In this document: positions 1-8,658 of the stretch, one piece after another | Layout of the letters: each line of letters begins with the position of its first letter | Numbering within the stretch: position 1 is the stretch's first letter | Origin: Treponema brennaborense | GTDB lineage: Bacteria > Spirochaetota > Spirochaetia > Treponematales > Treponemataceae | Direction: 5' to 3' | Assembly (NCBI GenBank): GCA_023666275.1 | Contig: JAMPCJ010000011.1 | Coordinates: 1 to 64,000 of the forward strand | DNA: 64,000 nt | Program-made: the position numbers and the translations under genes | The notes under the pieces: model-generated | What the model was told of the DNA's origin: nothing | The model's database searches: none | What the model saw: the letters and a program-made list of their open reading frames with translations, nothing else

Positions 1-264
1 GTTATGCTCGAATGGAAAGCGTTTGTCGCGGAGCAAAAAGAAAAGGAACTTGCGGAAATAATTGCGGAAGAAAAGTTAAAGGACGAGGAAACACGCAAGT
101 TTATAGATTATTCGTTCCGCGACGGAGTGATGAGAACGACGGGTACAGATATAGACAAAATTATGCCGCCAATGTCGAGATTCGGCGGCGGCAGGGAACA
201 AAAGAAAGCCGAAGTCATTCAAAAGCTGTCGCAATTTTTCGAGCGGTTTTTCGGAATCAGCTGA
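1..264 (+). CDS. hsdR: Type I restriction enzyme R subunit, C-terminal fragment
   Basis: The frame is open at base 1, so the gene starts upstream and only the last 87 residues are visible. The block TGTDIDKIMPPMSRFGG followed by a lysine-rich helix ending in FFERFFGIS is the conserved tail of HsdR proteins of the EcoR124 type. In HsdR this helical end docks the motor and nuclease subunit onto the methylase. The nuclease, helicase and the M and S subunits are outside the window, so it cannot be said whether the system is complete. The last codons and the DNA just past the stop resemble the end of the type III Res gene near 15.97 kb. Confidence 0.8.
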   Translation, partial: VMLEWKAFVAEQKEKELAEIIAEEKLKDEETRKFIDYSFRDGVMRTTGTDIDKIMPPMSRFGGGREQKKAEVIQKLSQFFERFFGIS

Positions 265-285
265 AAACTGCGCTTCAAAGCCGCG
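249..285 (+). repeat. 37-bp repeat copy 1, spanning the hsdR stop codon
   Basis: 34 of 37 bases match positions 15974-16010, which span the stop codon of the unrelated type III Res gene. Both copies encode FGIS-stop, run on through the same CTGCGCTTCAAAGC, and are followed at different distances by a run of eight C (295-302 here, 16054-16061 there). Two different restriction systems thus share one 3' end. Confidence 0.8.
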
Positions 286-411
286 CGGCGGCCTCCCCCC
301 CCGCCCGATTATCTTCCGCCGATTGGGAAAGCACGCGTTCATCGGCGATTGAGCGTGCGCTGTTTGACAGCAGACATGCCGCGCAGCGCCCGCATTTTGT
401 TCGATTCGCCC

Positions 412-1185
412 TTAGTTCCAAATTGTTTTACTGTTGCTTATAAGCCAATTTATTACGTCGGTATTTTTGTATCCCAATTCGGGAATTTCAAAATGTCCTG
501 CACCGTCGAATGCAGTCAGCTTCGCTTTATCATTTACTTTTTTCAAGCTGTTTATAAAATCAATTGATGATTTTGGATCACTAATTGTGTCCTTTAAGCC
601 GACAAAAGCCCATATCGGAATATTTTTGAGTTTTTCTATATTAGCCTTGTTCGTCAGTACGCGGCCGCTCATCGGAGCAGCGCAGGAAAACAAATCAGGA
701 TAAGCAAGTGCAATATCGTAAGTTCCTCTTCCACCCATTGAATGACCCGTAATGCTTATCTTATTCGGATTGATATTGTATACGTTTTCCGCATTAACAA
801 TCAAATCTTTTATTGCTTCTTTTATATCAGTCCATCTATTGTAATTTGACGGAAGCTGCGGCATTATCACATAAGAAGGAATATCGCCCAGTTCACCGTC
901 TTTTAAAAACTTCGGGAAACTTCCCTGCACCACCAAATCCAAGTCATTCCCTTTTCCGCTGCCTCCGTGCAAATATAAAATAAGCGGCATATTCGGCGCG
1001 GGATTTTTTGGCGTGTACAGCCAATATTTTAAATTTATGCCTTCCGCAGTTTTAAGCATTTTTTCCGACAGTCCGCCTGCATCATCCTGCACAGCCGAAT
1101 TAAAAGCCGCCTCAATAGCAGTTAATCGTCCGATAACCAAAACAACAAAAATTGCAGTCACAATTTTATTTTTTGCAGTTTTCAT
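412..1185 (-). CDS. Secreted alpha/beta hydrolase (prolyl-oligopeptidase/esterase type)
   Basis: A 257-residue protein starting MKTAKNK, chosen because GGAG stands just upstream of this ATG; the longer frame has no ribosome site. The N-terminus has a lysine-rich start and a hydrophobic stretch, so it is exported or lipid-free periplasmic. An oxyanion segment LYLHGG lies near residues 71-75, the nucleophile elbow GHSMGG puts Ser at 149, an Asp sits in VGLKDT near 199, and His is at about 231 in GAGHFE. Members of this fold cleave esters or peptides; substrate is unknown. It lies downstream of the LysR gene on the same strand, separated by a gap holding a dispersed repeat, so it may or may not share its transcript. 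Confidence 0.8.
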   Translation of the reverse strand: MKTAKNKIVTAIFVVLVIGRLTAIEAAFNSAVQDDAGGLSEKMLKTAEGINLKYWLYTPKNPAPNMPLILYLHGGSGKGNDLDLVVQGSFPKFLKDGELGDIPSYVIMPQLPSNYNRWTDIKEAIKDLIVNAENVYNINPNKISITGHSMGGRGTYDIALAYPDLFSCAAPMSGRVLTNKANIEKLKNIPIWAFVGLKDTISDPKSSIDFINSLKKVNDKAKLTAFDGAGHFEIPELGYKNTDVINWLISNSKTIWN

Positions 1186-1290
1186 AATTTCTCCAATTAT
1201 ATTATATTTTCGGATGCTGCGGCGCTTTCGACACGCTCCGACTGCCGCGGCGAGTTTTCGCAGGAAAGTCGTTAAGCAAAGTGCAGGTGC

Positions 1291-1362
1291 GGCAATCCAC
1301 AAGATAGATTGCTTCGGCTGAAGATTCGCAAAGACACGGGCAACAGCCGGATTGCTTCGTTC
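1291..1362. repeat. Dispersed repeat of the GATTGCTTCG family (diverged copy)
   Basis: Contains GCAATCC, GATAGATTGCTTCG and GGATTGCTTCG, the same words found at 11044-11119 and 29070-29146. It fills the gap between the hydrolase and the LysR gene. Related inverted repeats built on this word occur between genes in many bacteria. This copy has lost the clean outer arms. Confidence 0.6.
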
Positions 1363-1377
1363 CCCTGCCAATGAAAT

Positions 1378-2232
1378 TCACTTTTTCTTCCACAAAAAAA
1401 ATTCCTGCGTGGCGGATTTGTCGCGGATGGGGATTACGGCTTTTTCCTGAACGGGACGGTTTTGAAAGTGCAGGCTCAGGTCGCTTACAAAATGCGGCAG
1501 ACTTGAATTGCGCGTAATTTCTTCGAGCGCGGTTTTATCGCTTTGCGTGATAAAGCGCGAATGCGGGAGGTGCTCTTTTTGGAGCACGTCCCAAAATCCG
1601 ATTTGCGATGCAACGATGAAAGTTTCGCCGTCCATTTGCGAAAATGAAAGCGACTTGCGGTGCGCGAGGCGGTGCGTTTTCGGAAGCGAAAAGAAAAGTT
1701 TTTCGAGACAGATTTTTTGCGAAGAAAATTTCTGCGGAATTTCCGCCGCGCGCTTTGGGTAAAATCGTTTTGAAATTTCCGCGGTGTTTTCTGCGGCAAA
1801 GTTGAAAATCGCGCATTCGCATTTTCCGCTCGATAATTCTTTTAAAAGTTTTTTTTCATCCATAATTTTCCATTCGATTTTTCTTCCGCCGAAGTCTTTC
1901 GGAGGATTTTCGTTCAAAACCCAAATCGGCGCGGGCGCAACGCTTCCGACAAGCACGGCGTGGTTTTGTTTTTCCAAAAGCGCGACGTTTTCTGCCATCT
2001 CCTCGCAAAGCGCGATGATTTTTTTTGCGTAGGCTGCGGCAGCAAGTCCCGTTTTGTTAAGCGCGACTTTGTTTTTTGTGCGCACGAACAAAGACACGCC
2101 GAGTTCGCTTTCGAGTTTTTTCATCGAGCGCGTAATGGCAGGCTGCGACGTGTTGAGCATTTCCGCCGCCCCGCTGAACGTGCCGCATTCCGAAAACGCC
2201 GCCAAATGTTCCAAAATGTACGTTTCTATCAT
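1378..2232 (-). CDS. LysR-family transcriptional regulator
   Basis: A 284-residue LysR protein. The N-terminal winged helix-turn-helix covers roughly residues 1-60, with the recognition part GAAEMLNTSQPAITRSMKKL and the family ending ELGVSLFVRTKNKVALNKTG. The rest is the periplasmic-binding-protein-like effector domain. It is divergent from the flavodoxin-esterase-AKR genes across a 158-bp gap that carries a T-N11-A palindrome, so it probably controls that transcript and itself. LysR genes beside flavodoxin, aldo/keto reductase and esterase genes are a common arrangement. The effector is unknown. Confidence 0.92.
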   Translation of the reverse strand: MIETYILEHLAAFSECGTFSGAAEMLNTSQPAITRSMKKLESELGVSLFVRTKNKVALNKTGLAAAAYAKKIIALCEEMAENVALLEKQNHAVLVGSVAPAPIWVLNENPPKDFGGRKIEWKIMDEKKLLKELSSGKCECAIFNFAAENTAEISKRFYPKRAAEIPQKFSSQKICLEKLFFSLPKTHRLAHRKSLSFSQMDGETFIVASQIGFWDVLQKEHLPHSRFITQSDKTALEEITRNSSLPHFVSDLSLHFQNRPVQEKAVIPIRDKSATQEFFLWKKK

Positions 2233-2271
2233 ATTTGCATTTTAGCGCAAAATCCGAAAAACGTCATCACT

Positions 2272-2286
2272 ATTCGCCAAGCGAAT
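2272..2286. promoter_or_regulatory. Candidate LysR operator
   Basis: Perfect palindrome ATTCGC-CAA-GCGAAT in the divergent gap between lysR and the flavodoxin gene. It contains the T-N11-A core expected for LysR proteins and sits 40 bp from the lysR start codon. Binding is inferred from position and symmetry only. Confidence 0.6.
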
Positions 2287-2390
2287 ACCGGAAGCCGAAT
2301 GTTTTATTGTACAAAGCGAAATGCAGGAGAGTATAATCGAATTGTGTCATTAGACTTGTTCCAAACAATGACAGACAATCGGAGGAAAAA

Positions 2391-3023
2391 ATGAAATTGA
2401 TTCAGACAAAAAAACTGTATTCCGTTTTTGCGGCGCTGTGCGTCTTTGCATCGGCGTGCGCGCAGGCGGGAACAAATCAAGCCAAAGCAGGCGGCAAAAA
2501 AATTCTTGTGGCGTATTATTCGGATACGGGAACGACAAAAGCCGCTGCACAGAAAATCGCCAAAATCACCGGCGCGGATTTGCTTGAAATCGAAATCGAA
2601 AAGCCGTATTCATCTGCCGATCTCGACTGGACGAACAAAAAAAGCCGCGTCTGTGCGGAACACGATTTGATTTTTGCGGGAAAAGCGAACGGACAGGCGA
2701 CGGCTTCCGATATGAAAAAACTTTTGCCCGCGCTCAAAAACAAAATGCCGAACTTTGCGGACTACGGCACGATTTTCATCGGCTATCCGATTTGGTGGGG
2801 CGTTTCCGCGTGGCCGGTTGCGTCGTTCGCGGCGCAGGCGGATTTCGGCAGCGCGGACGTGATTCCGTTCTGCACTTCGATGAGTTCGCCGCTGGGACGA
2901 AGCGGCGTTTTGCTCAAGGAAATCGCAGGCGGGAAAGGAAAGTGGAAAGAGGGAAAACGATTCGGCACGCGCGCGACGGAATCGGAAGTCGGCGCCTGGC
3001 TTTCGGAAATCGGAGCGAGATAG
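2391..3023 (+). CDS. Exported flavodoxin-like protein
   Basis: 210 residues. A signal sequence ends in VFASAC, a plausible short spirochaete lipobox with Cys at 23, so the protein may be a lipoprotein. The mature part has the flavodoxin FMN phosphate loop YYSDTGTTKAAAQ and the later block FIGYPIWWG, typical of the Flavodoxin_4 group. GGAGG stands just before the ATG. First gene of a plus-strand set with the esterase (22-bp gap) and the aldo/keto reductase. Flavodoxins of this group are often found with reductases in stress or quinone metabolism, but an exported form implies an extracytoplasmic redox role that cannot be specified. Confidence 0.85.
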   Translation: MKLIQTKKLYSVFAALCVFASACAQAGTNQAKAGGKKILVAYYSDTGTTKAAAQKIAKITGADLLEIEIEKPYSSADLDWTNKKSRVCAEHDLIFAGKANGQATASDMKKLLPALKNKMPNFADYGTIFIGYPIWWGVSAWPVASFAAQADFGSADVIPFCTSMSSPLGRSGVLLKEIAGGKGKWKEGKRFGTRATESEVGAWLSEIGAR

Positions 3024-3045
3024 ATTTTTTAGGAGGTATATAAAA

Positions 3046-4113
3046 ATGAACATTCAGATGAAACGCGCAGTATGCGCAGCAGGCGCCGCGGCTTTGCTTG
3101 CGGCAGCAGCATTCGCAAAGGACAAGCCGCTTTCGATTGCGCGGCAGGGCTTGTTTTCTTCCGGCGGAACGGTGACGGATCCTGTTCCGGGAAAATACGA
3201 CGAAACGACGAACTGGCTTGATGCGACGCGGGCGGGAACAACGGCGCATATCGATCACGCAAATGTGTTTTTCCAGATTCCGGCAAAAGAAAAAGGACTG
3301 CCTGTCGTATTTCTGCACGGTTACGGACAAAGCCGCATGGGCTGGCAGACGACTCCCGACGGACGCGAAGGCTGGAGCGACTTTTTTCTGCGCGCGGGAC
3401 ATTCCGTGTTCCTTGTCGATCAGCCGCGGCGCGGAGCAGCAGGCGCAACCGCATCGATGACACGCGATGCGACTGACACTTGGAGCGCGGATTCCAAAGA
3501 CTACAAGAGCGGCGATCAGGCTTGGTACACGCATTTCAGAATCGGGCGAATTGCGCCGGATCGGTATGAAGGTTCGCAGTTTCCCGCGGGAGATGAAGCG
3601 CAGAATCAGTTTTTCCGGCAGATGACGGTGAACACGGGAAGCTATGACGAAAAGCTCTTCGGCGAAAGTCTCGGCGCGGTGCTTTCCGATGTGCAGAAAA
3701 TGACCGGAAAAAAATCCGTGTATGTTACGCACTCGCAGGGCGGACGGGTCGGCTGGGCGACACCTGCGGAAAACATGGCGTGCATCGTTGCCGTGGAGCC
3801 GGGCGGATGTCCTGAACGCGGAAGCGAGGCGTACAATAAATTTCTCAAAGCGGGCGTGCCAATTCTCGTCATCTTCGGCGACAACATCGACAACGGTCCC
3901 GCAGACATTCAGTCAACGGCGTTCTGGAAAACAATCCGCGACGGCGCGAACGATTTCGCCGAAAAGTACACGGCGGATGGCGGTTTTGCGGAAGTCTACG
4001 ATTTGCCGAAAATGGGCATCACGGGCAACAGCCACTTTCTGTTTCAGGAATTGAACAACAAGGAAATCGCCGAGCTCGTGGAGAAATGGATTGCGGAGCA
4101 CGCGAAGAAATAG
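3046..4113 (+). CDS. Secreted alpha/beta hydrolase (esterase)
   Basis: 355 residues with a signal peptide (KRAVC...AAFAKD, cleavage near residue 24) and AGGAGG before the ATG. An oxyanion segment FLHGYGQ starts near 89; the nucleophile is Ser230 in THSQGG; a late His lies in GNSHFLF. The long insert between residues 105 and 220 is typical of esterases of this group. It follows the flavodoxin gene by 22 bp and precedes an aldo/keto reductase, so it belongs to the LysR-linked set. The substrate is unknown. Confidence 0.82.
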   Translation: MNIQMKRAVCAAGAAALLAAAAFAKDKPLSIARQGLFSSGGTVTDPVPGKYDETTNWLDATRAGTTAHIDHANVFFQIPAKEKGLPVVFLHGYGQSRMGWQTTPDGREGWSDFFLRAGHSVFLVDQPRRGAAGATASMTRDATDTWSADSKDYKSGDQAWYTHFRIGRIAPDRYEGSQFPAGDEAQNQFFRQMTVNTGSYDEKLFGESLGAVLSDVQKMTGKKSVYVTHSQGGRVGWATPAENMACIVAVEPGGCPERGSEAYNKFLKAGVPILVIFGDNIDNGPADIQSTAFWKTIRDGANDFAEKYTADGGFAEVYDLPKMGITGNSHFLFQELNNKEIAELVEKWIAEHAKK

Positions 4114-4283
4114 AGAACTGCGGAACGCGCATAAAACTGCGTGAGGGATTGTAGCACCGCCGCAGGCGTTCCAAAGCGAGCGAAAGCAAGCTGCGGAATG
4201 GAGCGACAGCGGAAGTGCGCAAAGCCCGACCCGCGCCTGCGCGGGACACGCCCAAATTTAGCGAAAAAAAATTGGAGAAAATT

Positions 4284-5141
4284 ATGGAATACAAAACATT
4301 GTCAAACGGCGTGCAAATGCCGATGCTCGGCTACGGCGTTTATCAAGTGACGAAAGAGGAATGCGAGCGGTGCGTCATTGGCGCGCTGAGTGCCGGCTAC
4401 CGCCACATCGACACGGCGCAAAGTTATTTCAACGAAGAAGAAGTCGGCTCGGCAATTGCAAAGTCGGGAGTGGCGCGGAAAGAGATTTTTTTGACCACGA
4501 AAATTTGGCTTGAACATTACGGCTATGAAGCGGCGAAAAAATCGCTCGAAGTTTCATTGCAGAAACTCGGCACGGACTACATCGATTTGGTTTTGCTGCA
4601 CCAGCCGTTCGGCGACACTTACGGCGCATGGCGGGCGTTGGAGGAATTGTACGAGGCGAAAAAAATCCGCGCGGTCGGCATTTCGAATTTTTATGTCGAC
4701 CGCATGGTCGAGTTCGCGAATTTCACGCGAATCCGTCCGATGGTAAATCAAGTGGAATGCCACATTTTCAACCAGCAGAAAGTCCTCAAAGAATGGGCGC
4801 AAAAATACGGCATCGCACTCGAGGCATGGGCACCGTTCGGCGAAGGACGCGGCGGCACTTTTGAAAATCCCGTCGTGGGCGAAATCGGCAGAAAATACGG
4901 AAAGAGCGCAGCGCAAGTGATGCTTCGCTGGAATATCCAGAACGGAGTGGTCGTCATTCCCAAGTCAACTCACATTGAACGAATGAAGGAAAATCTTGCT
5001 GTCTTTGACTTTTCGCTTTCTTCCGATGACATGGAAAAAATCGATGCGCTCGACACGGCGAAAAGTTCGTTCTTCAGCCATCAAGATCCCGCAATGGTCG
5101 AATGGTTCGTGAAGATGATTGAAGAACGCAAAGGGAAGTAA
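4284..5141 (+). CDS. Aldo/keto reductase
   Basis: 285 residues; GGAGAA lies just before this ATG, and the longer upstream frame lacks a site. The catalytic tetrad is intact: Asp43 and Tyr48 in HIDTAQSYFNEEE, Lys73 in TTKIW, His106 in LLHQPFG. The NADPH-binding end is marked by VVIPKSTH. It is closest in pattern to 2,5-diketo-gluconate-reductase-like bacterial enzymes, which reduce aldehydes and ketones in the cytoplasm. A 170-bp gap separates it from the esterase, but direction and content fit a common redox/ester cluster with lysR. Compare the catalytically stripped AKR-fold protein at 51.8-52.5 kb. Confidence 0.92.
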   Translation: MEYKTLSNGVQMPMLGYGVYQVTKEECERCVIGALSAGYRHIDTAQSYFNEEEVGSAIAKSGVARKEIFLTTKIWLEHYGYEAAKKSLEVSLQKLGTDYIDLVLLHQPFGDTYGAWRALEELYEAKKIRAVGISNFYVDRMVEFANFTRIRPMVNQVECHIFNQQKVLKEWAQKYGIALEAWAPFGEGRGGTFENPVVGEIGRKYGKSAAQVMLRWNIQNGVVVIPKSTHIERMKENLAVFDFSLSSDDMEKIDALDTAKSSFFSHQDPAMVEWFVKMIEERKGK

Positions 5142-5154
5142 ATTAAAAACCGAA

Positions 5155-5210
5155 ATGTCATGCCGAACTTAATGCAGCGTCCGGATGTCCGAAACAAGTT
5201 CGGCTGACAT
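5155..5210. repeat. Long inverted repeat in the AKR-esterase gap
   Basis: Arms ATGTCATGCCGAACTT (5155-5170) and AAGTTCGGCTGACAT (5196-5210) pair with one bulge around a 25-bp loop. The word GTCATGCCGAACTT resembles a type of intergenic repeat seen in many genomes. There is no U run after it, so it is not a classical terminator. Confidence 0.65.
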
Positions 5211-5345
5211 TATCATTCCGTATTTGAACGATACAGATACAATAAAAGTTATCCGAGTGAAATACAATTCAAAAACCGCCTGAAGGTTATTATCAAATAA
5301 AAGCTCGATGACGTAATGACGGCGGAAAATAACGAGGTTCGGCAA

Positions 5346-7817
5346 ATGAAAAAAAGAATTAGTTTTATGCAGAAATTTAATACGAAAAAACCGGCTGCAT
5401 TTTTGCTGATGATATTTGTGCTGGCGGCAGCTTTTGCCGAAGACACAACACTTGTAAAAACCAAAAGCGGAATTGTTTGCGGAACGCAGACAAACGGGAT
5501 TTTCCGTTATCTGGGAATTCCTTACGCAACTGCACAGAAGCGATTTGTTCCCGCAAAAAAGGCTAAGTGGCGCGGAGTTTTCAATGCAGCCGAATACGGA
5601 AAAATCTGTCCTCAGCCGTCTGATTTGACAAGCGGCAAAATAACGGAAACTCCGGACATGTCAAACGACTGCCTGAATCTGAATATCTGGACTCCCGCTC
5701 TTGACGGAAAAAAACGTGCGGTAATGGTATGGCTTCACGGAGGTGGATTTTCCACAGGTTCTTCTCATGAAATGCCGGCTTACGACGGCGAAAATCTTTC
5801 GAAGCGAGGAAACCTTGTTGTCGTAACGGTAAGTCATCGTCTTAACGTGCTCGGTCATCTTGATTTGTCGGCTTACGGCAAAGAATACAAGTACTCGGCA
5901 AACGTCGGAATTGCGGACATTGCAGACAGCCTGAAATGGATTAAGGCAAATATCGCACGTTTCGGCGGCGATCCGAAGAATGTTACGATTTTCGGCGAGT
6001 CCGGCGGCGGCGCCAAGGTGCTTGCGCTTATGGTAAGTCCGAAAGCAAACGGCCTTTTTGCCCGCGGAATTATCGAAAGCGGCGCCACAGAAACAATGGG
6101 CGTTGTTTTCAACAGAAAAGATGCGGCAGAACTTCACGCAAAACTCACATTCGAAAATCTCGGACTTGAAGACGGCGATGCGGAAAAACTGCAGACTGTT
6201 TCTTACGGCGATTTATTTGCCGCCGCACAAAAGGCGCTTGTTCAGGCCGGAGAGGAACTTGCAATTCATTCCTGGACCGGAGATTACGGATTGGATTACG
6301 AACCGGTGATCGACGGCGATTTTTTGCCGGAAAATCCGGTAACCGCAAGCGGCGTGTTTGCGTCGAATGCAAAAAAATATCCGCTTTTAATCGGAAGCAA
6401 TCTGCATGAATGGACTCCGATTTTCGCAGGCGCTGTTTCTTTCGGTTCGGCAGAATCGGTTTCTTTAAGTGAAAGCGACATTGAAGCAAAACTTGAGGAG
6501 CGGTTCGGCGGCAAAAAAGATGCGGCAGTTTCCGCATTCCTCAAAGCCTATCCGCAGCGCTCGAAATTCGACGCGCTCTATTCGGAAACAATGCTCAGGC
6601 TTCCGATTCTGAAAATAACTATCGCAAAGGCGCTTCAGAATTCGGCGCCGGTTTATTCGTATGTTTTTGCTTACGGCACTCCGTTCAGCTATCACACGGC
6701 GGAAATTCCGTATGTGTTTGCGAATCTCGATAAGCAGGGAATTCCGAAAACAAATACAGCGGCTTATGCAATGCAGAACACAATGGCTGACATTTGGATC
6801 AATTTCTCCAAAACCGGCATTCCGTCGGCACAGGGAATTCCCGAATGGCAGGCATTTACTGTCGGCGGCCGCGAAACCATGATTTTGGACAGTACGAGCA
6901 CTCTTGCAGAAAATCATGACAGAGAATTTCTTGAAATGCTTGCGGGCGAATACATGAAAACGCTGCCTTCTTCGGATAATTTTTCGGACATCCGGTTTGA
7001 AAAAGGAAATCCGGTTTCGGCAGGCTTTACGGGAAAAGTTTATCTGAAACCGCTCATCAATCTTGACGATACATACAATTTTCCGCAGACAAATCTTATT
7101 ACGTTTGAACCTTCCGCAAGAAGCGGCTGGCATGTTCACGGCGGAATGTATGTAATCGGCGTCGGCGGAGTCGGACTTTATCAGGAAGAAGGAAAGGATG
7201 CCGTTATCATCAGGAAAGGCGACGTAATTCAGATTCCCGCAGGCACAAAGCACTGGCACGGAGCCGCTCCCCGCAGCTGGTTTCAGCAGATTGTTGTTTA
7301 CGACGCGGCATGGACTGCACCGCAGGGAATCGATACTCACGGAAAAGCCGTCGGCGATGAAGAATATGCTTCCCTGAAAACGGCGGAATTTTCCGGCCGC
7401 GCCGCCAAACCCGATGAAACGCTTATGTTTGCCCGCGGAAAAGAACTTTTGAATCTTCCGGCATTTACCGGCGGAATTTATCTTTCGGATGCCGTAAGCG
7501 AAAAAAACGAAGCGAACGCGCCCGGACTGCACTATGTGGTTTTCCCGAAAGGTGTTTACAACGCCTGGCATATTCACGAAGGCGGTCAGATTATAATCGC
7601 AACGGACGGAATCGGCTATCATCAGACGGAGGGCGGACAAGTCGAAGTTCTGCGCCCCGGCGATGTTGCTTTTTGTCCTCCGGGAACTGCCCACTGGCAC
7701 GGCGGAAGTCTTGCAGGAACATTTGCGCACCTTGCCGTAAATACAAATCCCTGCAAACGCGGCGTGCAATGGAAAGATTTTCTCGGCGAAGAAGACTATA
7801 AAAAACTTCGATATTAA
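5346..7817 (+). CDS. Secreted type-B carboxylesterase fused to two cupin domains
   Basis: 823 residues from the ATG behind GAGG; a start 30 bp earlier has no site. A signal peptide ends at about FAED. Residues about 35-540 form a type-B carboxylesterase: NDCLNLNIW, the oxyanion WLHGGGF (about 131-135) and GESGGG with Ser219. The last 250 residues hold two cupins: HVHGG...GTKHWHG (about 595-640) and HIHEGG...GTAHWHG (about 740-785), each keeping the metal His set. The cupins resemble the small manganese cupins related to bacterial hydroxynitrile lyase. Esterase plus double cupin in one exported chain is uncommon. The SMP-30-like and esterase genes follow at 22 bp and 3 bp. Confidence 0.85.
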   Translation: MKKRISFMQKFNTKKPAAFLLMIFVLAAAFAEDTTLVKTKSGIVCGTQTNGIFRYLGIPYATAQKRFVPAKKAKWRGVFNAAEYGKICPQPSDLTSGKITETPDMSNDCLNLNIWTPALDGKKRAVMVWLHGGGFSTGSSHEMPAYDGENLSKRGNLVVVTVSHRLNVLGHLDLSAYGKEYKYSANVGIADIADSLKWIKANIARFGGDPKNVTIFGESGGGAKVLALMVSPKANGLFARGIIESGATETMGVVFNRKDAAELHAKLTFENLGLEDGDAEKLQTVSYGDLFAAAQKALVQAGEELAIHSWTGDYGLDYEPVIDGDFLPENPVTASGVFASNAKKYPLLIGSNLHEWTPIFAGAVSFGSAESVSLSESDIEAKLEERFGGKKDAAVSAFLKAYPQRSKFDALYSETMLRLPILKITIAKALQNSAPVYSYVFAYGTPFSYHTAEIPYVFANLDKQGIPKTNTAAYAMQNTMADIWINFSKTGIPSAQGIPEWQAFTVGGRETMILDSTSTLAENHDREFLEMLAGEYMKTLPSSDNFSDIRFEKGNPVSAGFTGKVYLKPLINLDDTYNFPQTNLITFEPSARSGWHVHGGMYVIGVGGVGLYQEEGKDAVIIRKGDVIQIPAGTKHWHGAAPRSWFQQIVVYDAAWTAPQGIDTHGKAVGDEEYASLKTAEFSGRAAKPDETLMFARGKELLNLPAFTGGIYLSDAVSEKNEANAPGLHYVVFPKGVYNAWHIHEGGQIIIATDGIGYHQTEGGQVEVLRPGDVAFCPPGTAHWHGGSLAGTFAHLAVNTNPCKRGVQWKDFLGEEDYKKLRY

Positions 7818-7839
7818 AATTAAAGATTAAGGCGGAAAA

Positions 7840-8655
7840 ATGAAAAAGACTGCTTTTATATGCGCGGCACTGTTTATGCCGGCAGTTTTTTCTGCATTTG
7901 CAGAGGAAACCCCGAAGACACTTCGTCCCTTAATAAAAGACCTACATATATGCGGCGCAATCTCTTTCGATAAATCCGATCATGCGTATATTTCCGAATG
8001 GTCTTCCGAACGCGTAGGCATTTATGACAAAAACGGAAATCTCATAAGAACCATCGAAGAAATCGGGGATCCTTCCGGCAATACGTTTGACGATGACGGA
8101 AATTTTTACGTATCTTCCTACAGTTACGGAACAATTTGGAAAATAACACCGAGCGGAGAAAAAAGCATTTATGCTTCCGGATTCAATGTTCCCGCAGGTT
8201 TGTCCTGGATTGAAGGCAGCCTGTATGCTGCAAATCGAGATGCGGGAGAACTTGTAAGCATCGATAAAAACGGCAGAAAAAAAGTTCTTGCGGAAAATCT
8301 TCCGCAGCCGGTTTCGTGTTTGAAAATGAAAGACGGCTCAATTGTAATCAGCTGCTTAAATGGCAGTCCGCATATTCTTGCACCGGACGAAACTGTTTCC
8401 GTTTTGATTCCGCAAATTTCTTCAAGCGGCATAAATATTATTCCCGACGGACAAAACAGTTTTTTATTCTGCGTGATTTCCGACGGAACAGTCGAGCGGG
8501 TAACTGTTTCGAAAAACTCCGAAAGCTATACAGCAGCCCGAAAAATACTTGCAAGCGGATTTTCCGTTCCCATAGGAATTGCAAGAAGATCCGACGGAAA
8601 AATTCTGTTTGATGCCTGGGGACAAAGTGCCGCGTATTTGATGACGGTAAAATAA
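7840..8655 (+). CDS. Secreted SMP-30/NHL-like beta-propeller protein
   Basis: 271 residues with a signal peptide (FMPAVFSAFAEE). The mature part consists of repeating segments such as NGNLIRTIEE, DDDGNFYVSSYSYGTIWKI and NKNGRKKVLAENL, the pattern of SMP-30/gluconolactonase or NHL propellers. Some family members hydrolyse lactones with a bound divalent metal. I cannot place all metal ligands, so lactonase activity is only a guess from the neighbouring esterases. It lies 22 bp behind the esterase-cupin gene and 3 bp before the next esterase, clearly one operon. Confidence 0.72.
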   Translation: MKKTAFICAALFMPAVFSAFAEETPKTLRPLIKDLHICGAISFDKSDHAYISEWSSERVGIYDKNGNLIRTIEEIGDPSGNTFDDDGNFYVSSYSYGTIWKITPSGEKSIYASGFNVPAGLSWIEGSLYAANRDAGELVSIDKNGRKKVLAENLPQPVSCLKMKDGSIVISCLNGSPHILAPDETVSVLIPQISSSGINIIPDGQNSFLFCVISDGTVERVTVSKNSESYTAARKILASGFSVPIGIARRSDGKILFDAWGQSAAYLMTVK

Positions 8656-8658
8656 ATT

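Noticed and set aside
295-302. C8 tract as a phase-variation switch
   Set aside because: It lies between the 3' ends of hsdR and a convergent hydrolase gene, with no promoter around it.
6465-7769. 434-residue minus-strand frame
   Set aside because: Antisense shadow of the esterase-cupin gene; no ribosome site and no domain.
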